NCBI GenBank assembly: GCA_963924555.1
Contig: OZ004584.1
Coordinates: forward strand, 7,067,001 to 7,131,000
From: Crambe crambe
Taxonomy: Eukaryota; Porifera; Demospongiae; Poecilosclerida; Crambeidae
Length of the DNA: 64,000 nt
Direction of reading: 5' to 3'
Shown here: piece after piece, positions 11,885 to 24,530 of the stretch
Numbering within the stretch: position 1 is the stretch's first letter
Layout of the letters: each line of letters opens with the position of its first letter
The notes under the pieces: model-generated
What the model was told of the DNA's origin: nothing
The model's input: only the letters and a program-made list of their open reading frames with translations
Databases searched by the model: none
Position numbers and translations under genes: made by a program

Positions 11885-12033
11885 GGTTGTCTTGAGAAAC
11901 TTCTAATCAGATTTATAAAACCCAAGTAGACTGATTAAATTTTTCTGCGGTGTCCACCAGCAGCTTTTAAGTGTGATTTGTTGGGCGAGCGCGCATGCTC
12001 AGTGTACCATGGGCGCGGGCCCGTAGATACATT

Positions 12034-12204
12034 GTACAGGGGTTTTCAGGTTGGTTGACACAAAATTTGCCGACTGTGCAGAATTAAATTCGTGCTCGCA
12101 AAATTTAAGATCATTGCATTTATATGACAGTATATTGTGCTCGCTTGAATTTATCTTGCACATGTGCAAATTCTACTGGTCAACCAACCTGAAAACCCCT
12201 GTAC
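12034..12204. mobile_element. Small foldback element (26-bp terminal inverted repeats)
   Basis: GTACAGGGGTTTTCAGGTTG at the left end is the exact inverse of CAACCTGAAAACCCCTGTAC at the right end, and the match continues through GTTGAC/GTCAAC. It is 171 bp long, non-coding, and abuts a retrotransposon fragment. Confidence 0.8.
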
Positions 12205-12269
12205 TAGGTGGGGCTAAGAAAATTGTTAATTTAATGCGATGTAAAGCGCGCATGCTCAGTATAGTCTTG

Positions 12270-13070
12270 CGCGGCGTAGCCCATACGCGCATGCCGGGTA
12301 GGGTCTGTCATGCCGGAGACTGGCTAAATGTTGTTTCATCAACAGCCTTGGGGCTCCACCTACATGATCGGGAGTTCCGCCTGTGCCTTGATTATCGGCT
12401 GGGATTGAAGATCACAGGCAAGAACCCAAAGTGTTCAGTGTGTGCCAAGGAAGGCATAGTGGATTCCTTTGGAGATCACTATGTGGGATGCGGTGGTAAC
12501 GGAGACAGGATCCATCGTCACGATTCCCTTCGGGATGTTCTCTTCTCTGCCACCCAGTCAGCTGCCCTCGCCCCAAGGAAGGAAATCCCTTCCCTCATTC
12601 CCGGGACCAACAGCTGTCCAGCTGACATTTTCCTTCCTAACTGGTGCAGAGGTCGTCCTGCTGCCCTAGACCACTGTCATTTCCACCCTACAATCCTCTA
12701 TCCTGCCTGCTGCCGCCAACACCCAAGGCCATGCTTTATGCATAGGAGAGGAGAGGAAGATGACTGCTCATAATGAACCCTGCCAAGCAGTAGGTGCATC
12801 CTTCATCCCCATGGTTGTCGAATCACTGGGAGGATGGAGCTTACCATCAGCAGAATTGGCCGTCACCTGGGTCAGAGGACCGGCTCATCCCCAGGAGAAA
12901 CCTAGTCTCGCGAACCAGCCTGAATATTCCATATACTACGGCTTGCTTGCAAGACTAGGAGAAACCACCCGCCAGCTCTTTCAACGTCTTGCCATCACCC
13001 TGTGGAGAGGCAATCAAGCCTGTGGCTCAACCCTATGCCCACCACCTCTCCCTGGATTGATGGAAACACT
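12270..13070 (+). pseudogene. Retrotransposon 3' fragment (reverse-transcriptase polyprotein C-terminus)
   Basis: In-frame pieces read DWLNVVSSTALGLHLHDREF, then a Cys/His cluster (CSVCAKEGIVDSFGDHYVGC), then ALAPRKEIPSLIPG and ADIFLPNWCRGRPAALD. After a frame change, VESLGGWS and TRQLFQRLAITLWRGN continue to about 13060. From memory, this string of motifs is typical of the C-terminal region of non-LTR retrotransposon proteins found repeatedly in sponge and cnidarian genomes. No reverse-transcriptase catalytic core (YxDD) is present, so it is a truncated, frameshifted, dead insertion on the plus strand. Confidence 0.65.
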
Positions 13071-13380
13071 TGAATTCTTTGTATTTTTGGTAGTGTCTGG
13101 TGTACGTACACACATATAGATTGTACTGCGGTTTTAGGGAATCTTGAAACGCTGGTCCAGTCAAACCGTGTACGTTTTGAGGCGAATTTATTTGCAACCG
13201 GAAGTAGATTAAAGTGGGCGTGGTTACAAACAATGGCTCGACTAGGTACCAGCTGGAAAAGCGTTCTTTCTGCAGTCTCAAGACATTTCGTTTCCCTTTA
13301 ACAGCTAATACTGTTTCTAAGGAGGGTATTCAGTATATTTATGGCTACTGCTTCGAGGAACTGGTAAAAGGAGTGCTATG

Positions 13381-13604
13381 ACAGTGAGCAAATCTTGGTC
13401 TTGTTCCTCCTCCTCGTCCTTATGCAGGAACACAATTTCAGTCAAATCTTACCATGTTGGAGTCTAGATTAAACAAAGTTCTATAGCATGTTACAGTGAG
13501 CAAATCTTGGTCTTGTTCCTCTTCCTCGTCCTTGTGCAGGAACACAATTTCGGTCAAATCTTACCATGTTGGAGTCTAGATTAAACTAAGTTCTATAGCA
13601 TTGA
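13381..13604. repeat. Tandem duplication, 2 x 112 bp
   Basis: Two copies begin ACAGTGAGCAAATCTTGGTC at 13381 and 13493 and differ at only a few positions. Confidence 0.9.
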
Positions 13605-15165
13605 CAGCTGGTCATGCATTAATGTCTAAAATAGAAACGTAATAGGGAATAAGTAGCTATAAATTTTATTTTTCATTGTGCATTGTATGGTACAGCTAGC
13701 TATAGCTGTAATCTCTCTCCTCTATAATATATAATGGGTCACATCAGCCAATGTAGCACCTAACATGCACACGCCTCCCAGGGTGCATTCAGCACTAATT
13801 ACATGATGTATGTGTCATGGAAATAAAAAGATCATGCTCACTTGCTCACTGTCTAAAGCTAAAGTAGTAGTTGTAGCTTATCTAATATATATAAACTAAA
13901 CAGCAAAATCTTCTAAAGAGTTGTAGCACTAAAGAATACTTGCTTGCTCGCTCGCTGCCAACTGAATGTTGAACATTGCCCTAGTTAAAATTTTGTATAG
14001 AGTGTACATATAAGCTAGGTGTTTGTTTTGAGAGATTGATCCTCTTTCTGTGTGTCCTTTATATACCCATCATCTCACAATCCTTCCAAGTATAGAAAAT
14101 AATCTCAGGGTTTCTCTTCCCTCTTTGCACCTGCAGATCGCACACATGTTTCAATTGCATTGACCTTCCCCCTTTGAAGTCCTCTACAACAAGCTCCACT
14201 TTGCCATGACTGAAGGAGGAGGTTTTGGGATAGAATGAACACTCTAAACATGAATCACATGACTGTTACATGACTGGTTCTTGAATCATTTTATAATGCA
14301 TTTAGTGAAATCATGGAATCATGCTGTTGGTTGTTTGTTCGTTTTTTATTTGTTTGTTGTTTTATTTATTTTCAGTGACTGTATATAACCCCATAGCTCT
14401 CTGAGTTTGCTTTTTTTAAATTTTAATTTTCACCATAAATAATATTAATTGAATTCTCCACATGTATAATATTATGAGATTTGACCTGGTCTTAAAGTGT
14501 GAAGATAGCAGATACACAGGCACGATGGTGCACTCATGATAGCTACTGGTGAAAACTTCAGCTACGTATGACATACGTATCAGGGATGTATACTGGCACA
14601 TCTGCATATGAAGTTGCGTGTCAGTGGAACGATTTTAATGAACTTTAACAGTGTGAATGCCTAACTTAATAGTGATAATAGTTGGATTTTTAAATACTAG
14701 TGTGTGATTAGAACAATAATTATTGATAGTGTGACTGATTAATTTTATGATTATGGTGTGTTATGATGAGAACAATTAGTTACAGAAACTACAATGACAT
14801 GTATGCCATAATAAGATGACTGCAGACACTGAGATATTATAGAGAAAGGATGAAGCTGAATATAATGGGAGTGACAGCATGAACAGTCTCATGATCCATT
14901 TCCTGCAGTACAAAATCATAAATCAAGTAATAATTATAATATAATATAATAGCATGTATATACAGTGCATCATTACGACATTCATCAATAATGGACATCA
15001 TAGGGGTCTTGATGGCTAGCTATATGTTTTGCATCAATGGATTTAGACACTTAATTAACAAGTGTGTGTGTTCCACCTCTGAGGACAAGGAATGTTCTCA
15101 ATCCCAATCCCTCTCAGTATTTAGCACAATCTCACCATGACCGTTATGAATCTTTTGTCAAGGCA
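13605..15165. other. Gene-poor 3' flank of receptor A
   Basis: No supported exon is visible and no death domain is found downstream of gene A on the minus strand. Part of 14640-14960 resembles the spacers at 18360-18560 and 35700-35900 (GTGTGATTAGAACAATAATT..., TTATGATGAG), so it belongs to the duplicated inter-gene spacer of the array. Confidence 0.5.
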
Positions 15166-15529
15166 TTAGTGCTTCCTCCTCTCTTCCCCTAATGGAACCA
15201 CATTTGAGTAAAATGTTGCATCAGGTCCAACTACTTCAACTCTCGGAGTTAAAGGAGGAATCTCAGCATAAACTGGCTATCAAAACATGAAAGAGAACAA
15301 TAAATTGTAGCTGTGTAGGTATTAGTCTATCATCACCTCTACTTTACCAACATCTTTAGTAATGGCATATGCACTGAACATGTATTTCTGGGTGATTTTA
15401 TCTATCTTGAGCAGTGGCCACCATTTCAGAAGATCTCTATAATGAATCATGACTACACTTTGGCTTAATATTATGGGGTGCCATTTTTCTCAAAATTCAA
15501 TCAAGAAGGAATTTACATGGGCACTCCAT

Positions 15530-16185
15530 GCTCACACAGGGGGTGAGAATCTACTAGCTAAATCTCATACATGGGAGGGTACCGGGTGGGAATTTACCAA
15601 CCATGCTCGCACCCCCCCCCCACCCCCCCCCCCCCCCCCCCCCCGTGTGTGAGTATGAATGAGATTTAATACATGTTCATTCCCTATGTGTGAGCATGGT
15701 TGAGATTTAGTAAATGCGTCCACCATCTCTGTGTATGGGCACGTGTGAGCATAGTTGAAATTTTCCACTCCCTGTGTGTGAGCATGGTTGAGATTTAGTA
15801 AATGTCCACCACCCCGTCTGTGAGTGGTTGAGATTTCCCAAATGAGCATGGTTGTCAATGAATTCGCTAGTAAATTCCCCCCTCTGTGTGAAATGATTGA
15901 ACGTGCACCTACGTGTGTGACCATGGTTAAATATCCACCACCTGTGTGTGAGTGGTTGAGATTTCCCACTCCCTGTGTAGCTATAAGCATGGTTAAATTA
16001 GTAAATTCCCACCCTTAGTGTGTGAAAATTAATGGTTGAGATTTACTAAACATGCACCTGTGTGTGAGTGAACATGGTTAAGATTTAGTAAATGTCCACC
16101 CTGTGTGTGAACATGGTTGAGAATGTACACCTGTGTGTGAGCATGGTTGAGACTTAGTAAATGTCCACCACCTCCTTCTCGACTG
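15530..16185. repeat. Degenerate minisatellite in a receptor A intron, with poly-C tract
   Basis: Variants of a unit of about 36-40 bp (TGTGTGAGCATGGTTGAGAT followed by TTAGTAAATGTCCACC) repeat about 15 times. A C-run interrupted once lies at about 15610-15645. It sits between the tail exons of gene A, inflating that intron. The copies at genes B and G lack it, so the expansion is specific to this locus. Confidence 0.8.
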
Positions 16186-16259
16186 AATTTCGAGACAAAC
16201 GGCACCCCATATTAGCTATGATGTTATTTTTGTTGGGAAAGTATATAGCATTTGCATAC

Positions 16260-16357
16260 ATCCTTTTACCATGCCAATGGCAGCCATTTCGGTACACAAT
16301 CTCCATAGAGCAAATTGTGCACCAAAATGGCTGCCATTGGGATGCATAGTAAAAGAA
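16260..16357. repeat. Foldback hairpin in receptor intron (copy at A)
   Basis: CCAATGGCAGCCATTTCGGT and ACCAAAATGGCTGCCATTGG form a hairpin of about 97 bp. Equivalent hairpins lie in the homologous intron at 19356-19445 and 36733-36836, so the insertion pre-dates the gene duplications. Confidence 0.75.
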
Positions 16358-18659
16358 TACATTGTAAACATTCAAATTAATGTATGATAGCCATTTGGAG
16401 CTAAATGGAAAGAAAGTAAAAATTGCTTTGAGTTCATCAATAATAGATAGCTAGCTCCTTGTAGCTAATGGATACCTCTTCTCTTTGAGCATCCGTAAGC
16501 TTGATAACTGTATATGCACTGTTTTCATGAGTTCGTATCTCAAAGTCTATTATTTCATCAGATGATTTCTGGCCATGATTCCTGCCTGTGGGAGTGTTAT
16601 AACATATAGCACAAGTGAATCGTCATGAATTTGAAAATGCTATAGCTGTCATATTGATCAACTGTCTAAGCTGCAGTGCTATACAGACATGTATTATTGT
16701 CATAAAATAGCTACCATTTTTCATGTGATGTAACCAATAGCAACAGCAAAATGTTGATAGCAGTAGAATGAATGCTAATATGGTCACCACTGCATGGAAA
16801 TATGATATTCATGGTAACAATAACAGTGACACGATTCTACCATAACATTTACCAATACCCACAGCAATTATCACATTCAAATACTCAGAGGAGGAGGAGT
16901 CTATAGAATAGTATATGACATACATAAGTCCATGATAAGCTAATTTCGATGACTAGTTATCAGAGGTACAGTTGCTTACTGATTATAGTCGAAATAATCT
17001 TTTGCGTTGTCAGGTTGCTTTCTCTTGGGAAGTACATCACAAGAATAACATTAGATAAACTTCCATCATCAGTTTCCACATAAACAGTATAGTTGTTTAC
17101 AGATGCATTGAAACATCTGCTGCAGTTATTCTCACCACTGTTCAGAATGAGGTACTGCAACTGATTCAAGTCAGTGGTAACTTGTACTGGGCAGCTGCAG
17201 TGTGTGTTGCTATTATCGTAGTCAAAGTGAATAGTAAATTCTTGAAAGCATACAGATGTTACCTGAAATAGAAGGAATACCATTTAAAATTATTATTAAA
17301 GATATCAATTATAATCACATACGTACCAAAGATATATTCAGCTCCAGTTCAGAATTAAATAATTGTATTTCTCCCTCAAAAATGAATATTCCTGAATTAA
17401 TTTAGCAATCATAATACCAGCTAGCTAAAGTAGTACCCATTAGTTTCATTACCATCATAAAATTCTACATTCCTTGGATCACTAGGAGCCCCTCGACCTA
17501 CTACATTCACTGCTGTGACTATGAACTGATAGTGAAGCATCAGTCCAGAGTTGTTGGTAGGTATTGTGTAGTGAGGAGTCACAATGGAGCATTGTCCAAG
17601 GTGATGAAGTGGAGTCCTCTCTCCTTCAGATACATTGTACACCTCCACACAGAATGTCATGTCTGGGTCAGTGTTAGTGATGTCGAGGGAGAAGGGAGGC
17701 TGCCATGTCAGGATGATGGAAGAACAGTTAGTGGAGACTCTCAGATCACTAACTCTCTCTAAGTATCCTGAATAAAGCAGCTAATTCACAATAAAAATAT
17801 AGCTACGTATGCTTTCCTTGTATGTGAAGAATAAAGGGATTTCCATATAAACGAGTTGAGTTTGGCATTACAGCACCAAAAGAAACACACTGGACTAATG
17901 AATTGTTTCGTCCAGCACTGCAGTATAGATGAAGAACACTTCCTGCAGATCTATTTATCACATCTCCATCCACTCCATCTTTAATAGTGGCATTGTTGAG
18001 ATGCCAATCAGTAAAAGCTTGCATAGTGGTACATCTGAACTCAGCTGTTTCATTTAGACCACATACCACTTCTGAGGTAACTTGTCCTGAGATGAATACA
18101 AACTGCAGTAGAGAAATAGAGGCAATGATAACTACTCTACTTCTTGACATAGCTAGCAGCTAGTATATTAGCTATCTAGCTAAGTTATAGTTTGGACAAC
18201 ATTATGTGCACTGTTTACATTGTGAAATTAGTCCATGCACCACACTATGAATTATATAGTTATGTAATTATAGCAGAGAAGATTTTGGGAAAAGCTATTT
18301 GATAATCATACACTGATGATGGCTCTGAGTAGCAGCTAATTGTCTGATTTAATAATTACATGTATGAGTGTGAGAGTTATTGATATTGAAATTTAATGAC
18401 ATGATTAGAACTTTAATGTGACTGATTAACTTTATGATCACAATGTGTTATGATGAGGATAAAAAAACAAGCAATGATTATAGCAACTACGATGTGTATT
18501 GGGCTACAGGAGGTTATGAAGCTGAATTGGGAGTGACCACCAGTGTTCTTAGGTACTGGATATTGTGTGATGTGTGTGTGGGTGTGGGGGGGGGGGGGTG
18601 GAAAGGAAGAGAGTGTCAATAAAGTAATATCAATAAGTCAATCTTCAGTGAAATGTAAA

Positions 18660-18835
18660 ACCATTAGCTATAGAGGAACTTCTAATAAATGGACGGACTT
18701 GGGACCCAGCCTTTTGTTGATCCTTTGTAGAGAGGTTGTCCTCTTTAGAGGTTAGTTCGTATAACAAGATTGTTTTTGTTGAGAGGTATGTCCTTTTTTG
18801 GAGGTTCCGCTGTTCCCAGGCCTATTTTTTTGTGG
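18660..18835. repeat. Decayed pogo/Tc1-like MITE in the A-B spacer
   Basis: AGAGGAACTTCTAATAAATG near 18673 is mirrored by TTTTGGAGGTTCCGCTGTTC near 18793. The arms resemble the better preserved element at 48430-48573. The same spacer is present at 36010-36165. A G-run lies at about 18586-18598. Confidence 0.45.
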
Positions 18836-19015
18836 GGAACAAGGTGTACAATTGGGAGACATTGTTGTATTCTTGAAAGAGGACACTTCAGGAGATCTCA
18901 AAAGTATTCCTATACTGGCAGCTATGGTGAGAGGCTACATTATAACTTGCCATCAATTTCTTGTCCCCTTCTTTTACACCAACCTGTGTTAAAGATTCTC
19001 ACCATGGTTGAGCCC

Positions 19016-21487
19016 TCAATGCTTCCTCCTCTCTTCTCCCAGTGGAACCACATTGGAGTAAAATGTTGCATCAGATGCAACTATTTCAACTCTCGGAGTT
19101 AAAGGAGGAATCTCAGCATAAACTGGCTAATGAAATATAGAGAACTTAATTCAATTATCGTAGCTATGTAGTATTAGTCTATCATCACCTCTACTTTGCC
19201 AACATCTTTAGTAATGGCATATGCACTGTTTTCCTGAGCGTGTATTTCTGGGTGATTCTGTCTATCTTGAGCAGTGGCTACCACTTCAGAAGATCTCTAT
19301 AATGAAAGATCAATCATCAGAAAGTATGACTACACTTGTATAATTATACATCCATTCACCATGCCAATGGCAGCCATTTTAGTACACAATCTTCATAGAG
19401 CATAATACAAATTGTGCACCAAAATGGCCGCCATTGGGATGCAATACATTGTAAACACTCAGATTAACTGTAACTAGCTCCATTTGGAGCTAAAAATTGC
19501 TTTGAGTTCATCAGTAATTATAGCTAGCTAGCTCCTTGCATAGATACCTCTTCTCTTTGAACATCCTTAAGCTTGATAAATGTGTATGCACTGTTTTCAT
19601 GAGTTTGTATCTCAAGGTTTATTATTTTACCAGATGATTTTTGCATAAGGATAATGAATTTATCATGAAGTATGACAACACTTTAAAGACGGCTATTATT
19701 ACTTTTTTCTGCAATAGACCTTAAGGAAAAGGAAGAGAATTAACTCAGTGATTGTTGCTCTGAGGCTCCAATTTCATAGAATAATAATGCTCTTAATTAA
19801 TCATAGCCATACCTCTTCTCTTTGAGCATCCTTAAGCTTGATAACTGTGTACAAACTGTTTTCATGAGTTTGTATCTCTGGGCATTTTACTTCATCAGAT
19901 GACTCCTTGCCATGGTTCCTGCCTACAATCATAATTATTATCATGATAGCTATTATAAGAGAAACTATCGATTTATGGCAATCACTAACTGTCTAAGGAA
20001 GTATTATAATAGTTACCACTTTTCACATGATGTAACCAATAGCAACAGCAAAATGTTGATAGCAGTAGAATGATGCTCATCACTGCATGGAAAGGTAACA
20101 AATTAATAGCAGTGAGCAACAAGATTATGTAATAATATTTACCAACACCCACAGATACTGCAATTACCACATTCAAATGCTCAGAAGAAGTAGAGTCTAC
20201 ACATTTAGTAGTACGTAAGTAAGTTACAATAACTATCATGACATCATAGCACAACAGCTGCCTACCAACTGTTGAAAAGCTTTTTTGTGGTATCTTATTA
20301 GTTGGGTCGTTTTCACTTGGGAAGTACATCACAAGAATAACATTAGATAAACTTCCACCATCAGTTTCCACATAAACAGTATAGTTGTTCACAGATGCAT
20401 TGAAACATCTGCTACAGTTATTCTCACTATTCAGAATAAGGTACTGTAAGCCAATAGCAACTTGTAATTGTACTGAGCAGTTGCAATGAGTGCTATTGTC
20501 ATGGTTTATAATGTGAACAGTTAATACTTGGGAGCATACAGAAGTCACCTGAAAGAGAATGAATAGCTAGCATTTTAGTCTTTTAGATATTAATTTTTTT
20601 TAAAAGCATACCAAAGATATATTCAGCTCCAATTCAGAATTAAATCGTTGTCGTATTTGACCCACACTAAGGAATATCCCTGAATAATATTAATCATCAC
20701 AATAACAGTTAGTCACCTACATAATTATGTAGTACCCATTAGTTTCATTACCATCATAAAATTCTACATTCCTTGGATCACTAGGAGCCCCTTGACCTAC
20801 TACATTCACTGCTGTGACTATGAACTGATAGTGGAGCACCAGTCCTGAGTTGTTGGTAGGTATTGTGTAGTGAGGAGTCACAATGGAGCATCGTCCAAGG
20901 TGGTGAAGTGGAGTCCTCTCTCCCTCTGATACGTTGTACACCTCCACACAGAATGTCATGTCTGGGTCATTGTTAGGAATGTCCAGGGAGAAGGGAGGCT
21001 GCCAAGTCAGAGTGATGGAAGAACAGTTGATGGATACACTCACTTCCCTCACTTGATCTAATAGCCCTGTTAGTAGCCAAGACAACAATAACAAATAAAC
21101 AAGAACTATACAACCACAACAACGAACAATAGCTATATAATACAGCTGCTTTCCTTGTATCTGAACATAGAAAGCATCACCAGGAACATTAGGTACACTT
21201 GGATCAGTAACATGAACTTCTTCACACTGAACTGTGGAGTTATCTAATTCTTCAGTACAGTTCAGAGAGAGAATTGAGGTGTCTTGTGTTGCAACAGTTC
21301 CTTCATAAATCTCATTATTGATTTTCCATGTTATGATGGATCCAGTGAGTGGCATGAAGTCCAAGGTACATTCAAATTCAGCTCGTTGATGTAGGCCACA
21401 AATTATCACTGATACACCCTGCACTGTTTCATAACTAAAAAGGACCAGAAGATAGATCACTATATATATAGCTCTAGTATATCTCAT
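19016..21487 (-). CDS. Receptor B: intact Ig-FN3-TM receptor with ITIM-like tail (482 aa)
   Basis: Nine exons join into one open frame of 1449 nt: 21154-21487, 20752-21066, 20612-20679, 20266-20548, 20143-20196, 20017-20082, 19813-19922, 19189-19296 and 19016-19126. The order is: signal peptide (MRYTRAIYIVIYLLVLFS), Ig-like domain (CGLHQRAEFEC, ending YVQIQG), FN3 domain, Cys-containing module (CNCSVQ, NCSRCFNAS), stalk, transmembrane helix (SIILLLSTFCCCYWL), ITIM-like exon (NSLYTVIKL), second tyrosine exon (ENSAYAITKD) and last exon (PVYAEIPP, TFYSNVVP, ending ERRKH). An extra ITIM-like exon copy at about 19555-19640 lacks a usable acceptor. All introns are GT-AG except intron 1, whose donor is GA (CAAG/GAAAGC). 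An upstream Met at 21503-21505 is a possible alternative start. Type I membrane protein; ligand unknown. By motif, phosphorylated tyrosines would recruit SH2 proteins. There is no death domain. Confidence 0.85.
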
Positions 21488-22019
21488 CCTCCTTGTGATC
21501 AGCACAGAAGAGCCCAGTATAACTCAATCAACCAAGATTTAACCATACTGTGTTTTAATTAATTTGTGAAATTGGTGGATCACCTGACCAGGTCATGCAC
21601 ATGTATAGCTGAGTCATGTTCCTATAGAAATCTTCTTGCATGAATACTAGCTAAATCTCTTTAGGAAGATAATCATCATGCATAATACATGCTATAAAAT
21701 ATTATAATGATACTATATGGAAAGCTATAAAAACAAAGAATGAAAAGAAGAAAATCTGGGAATGAAAGTACCCACATTCATGAATTTGAAACGTCAATGC
21801 AATCTTGCAATCAATTTCCTGCAGTACAAAGTCGTATTACGTAGATCATGAAATAATTATATAGTGTTTTCAGGTGCTAAATATTTGGGGAGGAGAGATT
21901 GATCACAGTGTCACACATAATGCAAAAAAGAGGAAGAGAAAAAGAGGCGCATGCCTCCCGGCCACCCCCTTCTTCAGCACCTGTGTTAAAGATTCTCACC
22001 ATGTGCTTTTGTTGATCCC

Positions 22020-24530
22020 TCAATGCTCTTCCCCCAATGGAACCACATTTGAGTAAAATGTTGCATCAGGTCCAACTATTTCAACTCTCGGAGTTAAAGG
22101 AGGAATCTCAGCATAAACTGGCTATGTGGAAACATGAACATTCAAGGAAATTCATTTAGCTAATAGTCACCATCACCTCTACTTTATCATCTTTAGTGAC
22201 AGCATATGCACTGTTTTCTTGAATATGTATTTCTGGGTCAGAAATACATTATTACATGTATTTCTCGAGATTTGTCCATCTCGGGTAGTGGTTGTCACTT
22301 CAGAAGATGTCTGCATGAGGATAATGAATTCATCATGAAGTATGACATTAAGATATGGTAGCTATAACTTTATTTCCTGAAATAGACCTTTTGGATCAAA
22401 AATAAAGTAAGAAATTAGTGATTGTCGCTTTGAGGCTCCAATTTCAATGTTCTTCATCAATAGTTATAAACATGTACATGTACCTCTTCTCTTTGAGTAT
22501 CCTTAAGCTTGATAACTGTATACGCACTGTTTTCAAGAGTTTGTATTTCAGGGTTTATTACTTCATCAGATGATTTCTGGCCATGGTTCCTGCCTATATA
22601 TATGTGATATATAGAATCATGAGAATGTTATACGTAGATACATATGAGAGAAACTATAAATTTATGGCAATCACTAACCGTTACCACTTTTCACATGATG
22701 TAACCAATAGCAACAGCAAAATATTGATAACAGTAGAATGAATACAAGCATGCTCATCACTGCATGGAAAGGTAGCAAATTAATAACAGTGAGCGACAAG
22801 ATTTCACATAGTAATAATATTTACCAACACCCACAGATACTGCAATTACCACATTCAAATGCTCGAAAGAAGAAGAGTCTACACATGATTGGTAAGTATA
22901 AGTTGCTTTAACTGTCATAACATCATAGCACAACAGCTGCTTACCAACTGTTGAAAAGCTTTTTTGTGTTATCTTATTAGTTGGGTTGTTTTCACTTGGG
23001 AAGTACATCACAAGAATAACATTAGATAAAATTCCACCATCAGTTTCCACATAAATAGTATAGTTGTTCACAGATGCATTGAAACATCTACTGCAGTTAT
23101 CCTCATCACTATTCAGAATGAGGTACTGCAACTGATTCAAGTCAGTGGTTACTTGTGCTGGGCAGCTGCAGTGTGTGTTATCATCATTGTCGTCAAAGTG
23201 AATAGTAAATTCTTGAAAGCATAAAGATGTTACCTGAAATATAATGAATACCATTTAAAATTACCATTAATATTATCACGATCACATACCAAAGATATAT
23301 TCAGCTCCAATTCAGAATTAAACAGTTGTTGTATTTCTCCCTCAAAGATGAATATTCCTGAATTAATTCAGCAATCATAATACGTACCGGCTAGCAGCTA
23401 TTGTAGGTACTCATTAGTTTCATTACCATCATAAAATGTTATATTTCTTGGATCACTAGGAGCTCCTCGACCTACTACATTCACTGCTGTGACTATGAAC
23501 TGATAGTGAAGCATCAGTCCAGAGTTGTTGGCAGGTATTGTGTAGTGAGGAGTCACAATGGAGCATCGTCCAAGGTGGTGAAGTGGAGTCCTCTCTCCCT
23601 CAGATACATTGTACACCTCCAGACAGAATGTCATGTCTGGGTCAGTGTTAGGGAGGTCCAGGGAGAAGGGAGGCTGCCAAGTCAGAGTGATGGAAGAACA
23701 GTTGATGGAAATATTCACTTCTCTCACTTTATTAAGTAGCCCTGCAGTATAATTTGGATCAGCTAACACATGCATCTCTGAGAGCTATATAGCTACGTAG
23801 TTAGCTTTCCTTGAATACGGACTGTAATTAGGTCACCATAAATGATTAAATTTGCTGTATCAAGTACCATACACTGAACTGTAACATTTTCATACTCTTC
23901 TGTACAGTTTATCTGAAATTCTTTGTTAAATGATATATTTGCTCTCCAGTTATTCTTTGTGAGGTATTCATAATATTGGTGACAGTCCATAGAATTGAAG
24001 GTTGAATTAGAGATGACAAGTTCAAGTTGCAATCAAATTCAGCTATTCGATATAAACCACACACCACTTCTACATAAGCATAGCATATTTCATTCAGAGC
24101 TACTGTATCATCGCCAATACCTTTAGCTTAATAAGTACTAGCATAAAAGCAAAGAAGTATCTTCCTGCCATAACTATCGAAGCTCAAAGATAGATGTAGT
24201 TTAGAAAATAAAATGTGAATGATGTAACCAAAAATTAGCTAGCTATACACCTTGTATTTGGATGTGGTATACATCTCCAAGAACATCTGGGTCACTTCGA
24301 TTGAAGATATTTTGTTTCTTGCACTGAATTGTAGAGCCTTCAAATGTCTGAGTACAGTTCAGATTAAGCATTTGATTTCCAATAGTTGGATCAACTCCTT
24401 CAATTTCAGATGCTGAGACATTGTTGATTGTCCATTCTATTGCATGTAGACCCAGCGGGATGAAGTCCAAGGTACAGTTTAATACAACTCGTTGATGCAG
24501 ACCACAAATCACCAATGATGCTATCACCAT
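22020..24530 (-). pseudogene. Receptor C: degraded paralogue with two alternative Ig first exons
   Basis: Two Ig exons precede one FN3 exon. The upstream one (24251-24530, MVIASLVICGLHQ) has a very short signal sequence and, alone in the family, a standard GT donor (CAAG/GTGTAT). The nearer one (about 23820-24160) has its own signal-like start (MAGRYFFAFMLVLIKLKVL) but carries a stop and a frameshift. Then come FN3 (about 23428-23743), the Cys-containing module (about 23292-23355 and 22945-23234; CSCPAQ, NCSRCF), stalk, transmembrane exon (about 22680-22760) and an ITIM-like exon (22484-22593, NSAYTVIKL). The next exon (about 22186-22308) is shifted out of frame by an internal insertion near 22230-22260. 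The last exon keeps the YAEI segment and stops at 22020-22022. Splicing from the upstream Ig exon could still give a truncated receptor. No death domain. Confidence 0.6.

Larger units (their letters stand above)
15166..18150 (-). pseudogene. Receptor A: Ig-FN3-TM with ITIM-like tail, premature stop in tail
   Basis: Exon 1 (17817-18150) has a signal peptide (MSRSRVVIIASISLLQFVF) and an Ig-like domain. Exon 2 (17453-17767) is an FN3 domain with TLTWQPPFSLD-like strands. Exons near 17330-17385 and 16980-17277 form the unrecognised Cys-containing module (CSCPVQ, NCSRCF). A stalk exon (SSSSEYLN) is followed by the transmembrane exon (about 16725-16793, AFILLLSTFCCCYWL). The tail exon 16484-16590 has ENSAYTVIKL, an ITIM-like site (S-x-Y-x-x-I). 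The next exon (about 15335-15440) contains an in-frame TAA at 15398-15400 where paralogues have CAG/CAA, plus a small deletion. The last exon keeps PVYAEIPP and stops at 15166-15168. The first introns match the family, including the unusual GA splice donor. It may still give a truncated receptor with one ITIM. No death domain is present. Confidence 0.7.

Noticed and set aside
15565..15990. 141-codon minus-strand frame with Gly run and His/Thr-rich repeats
   Set aside because: It is a reading of the GTGTGTGAGCATGGTT minisatellite and poly-C tract inside a receptor A intron.
17532..17762. Plus-strand frames opposite FN3 exons (also 23506-23739, 27942-28133, 55346-55576) that look conserved between sites
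   Set aside because: They are antisense shadows; the similarity comes from the paralogous FN3 exons on the minus strand.
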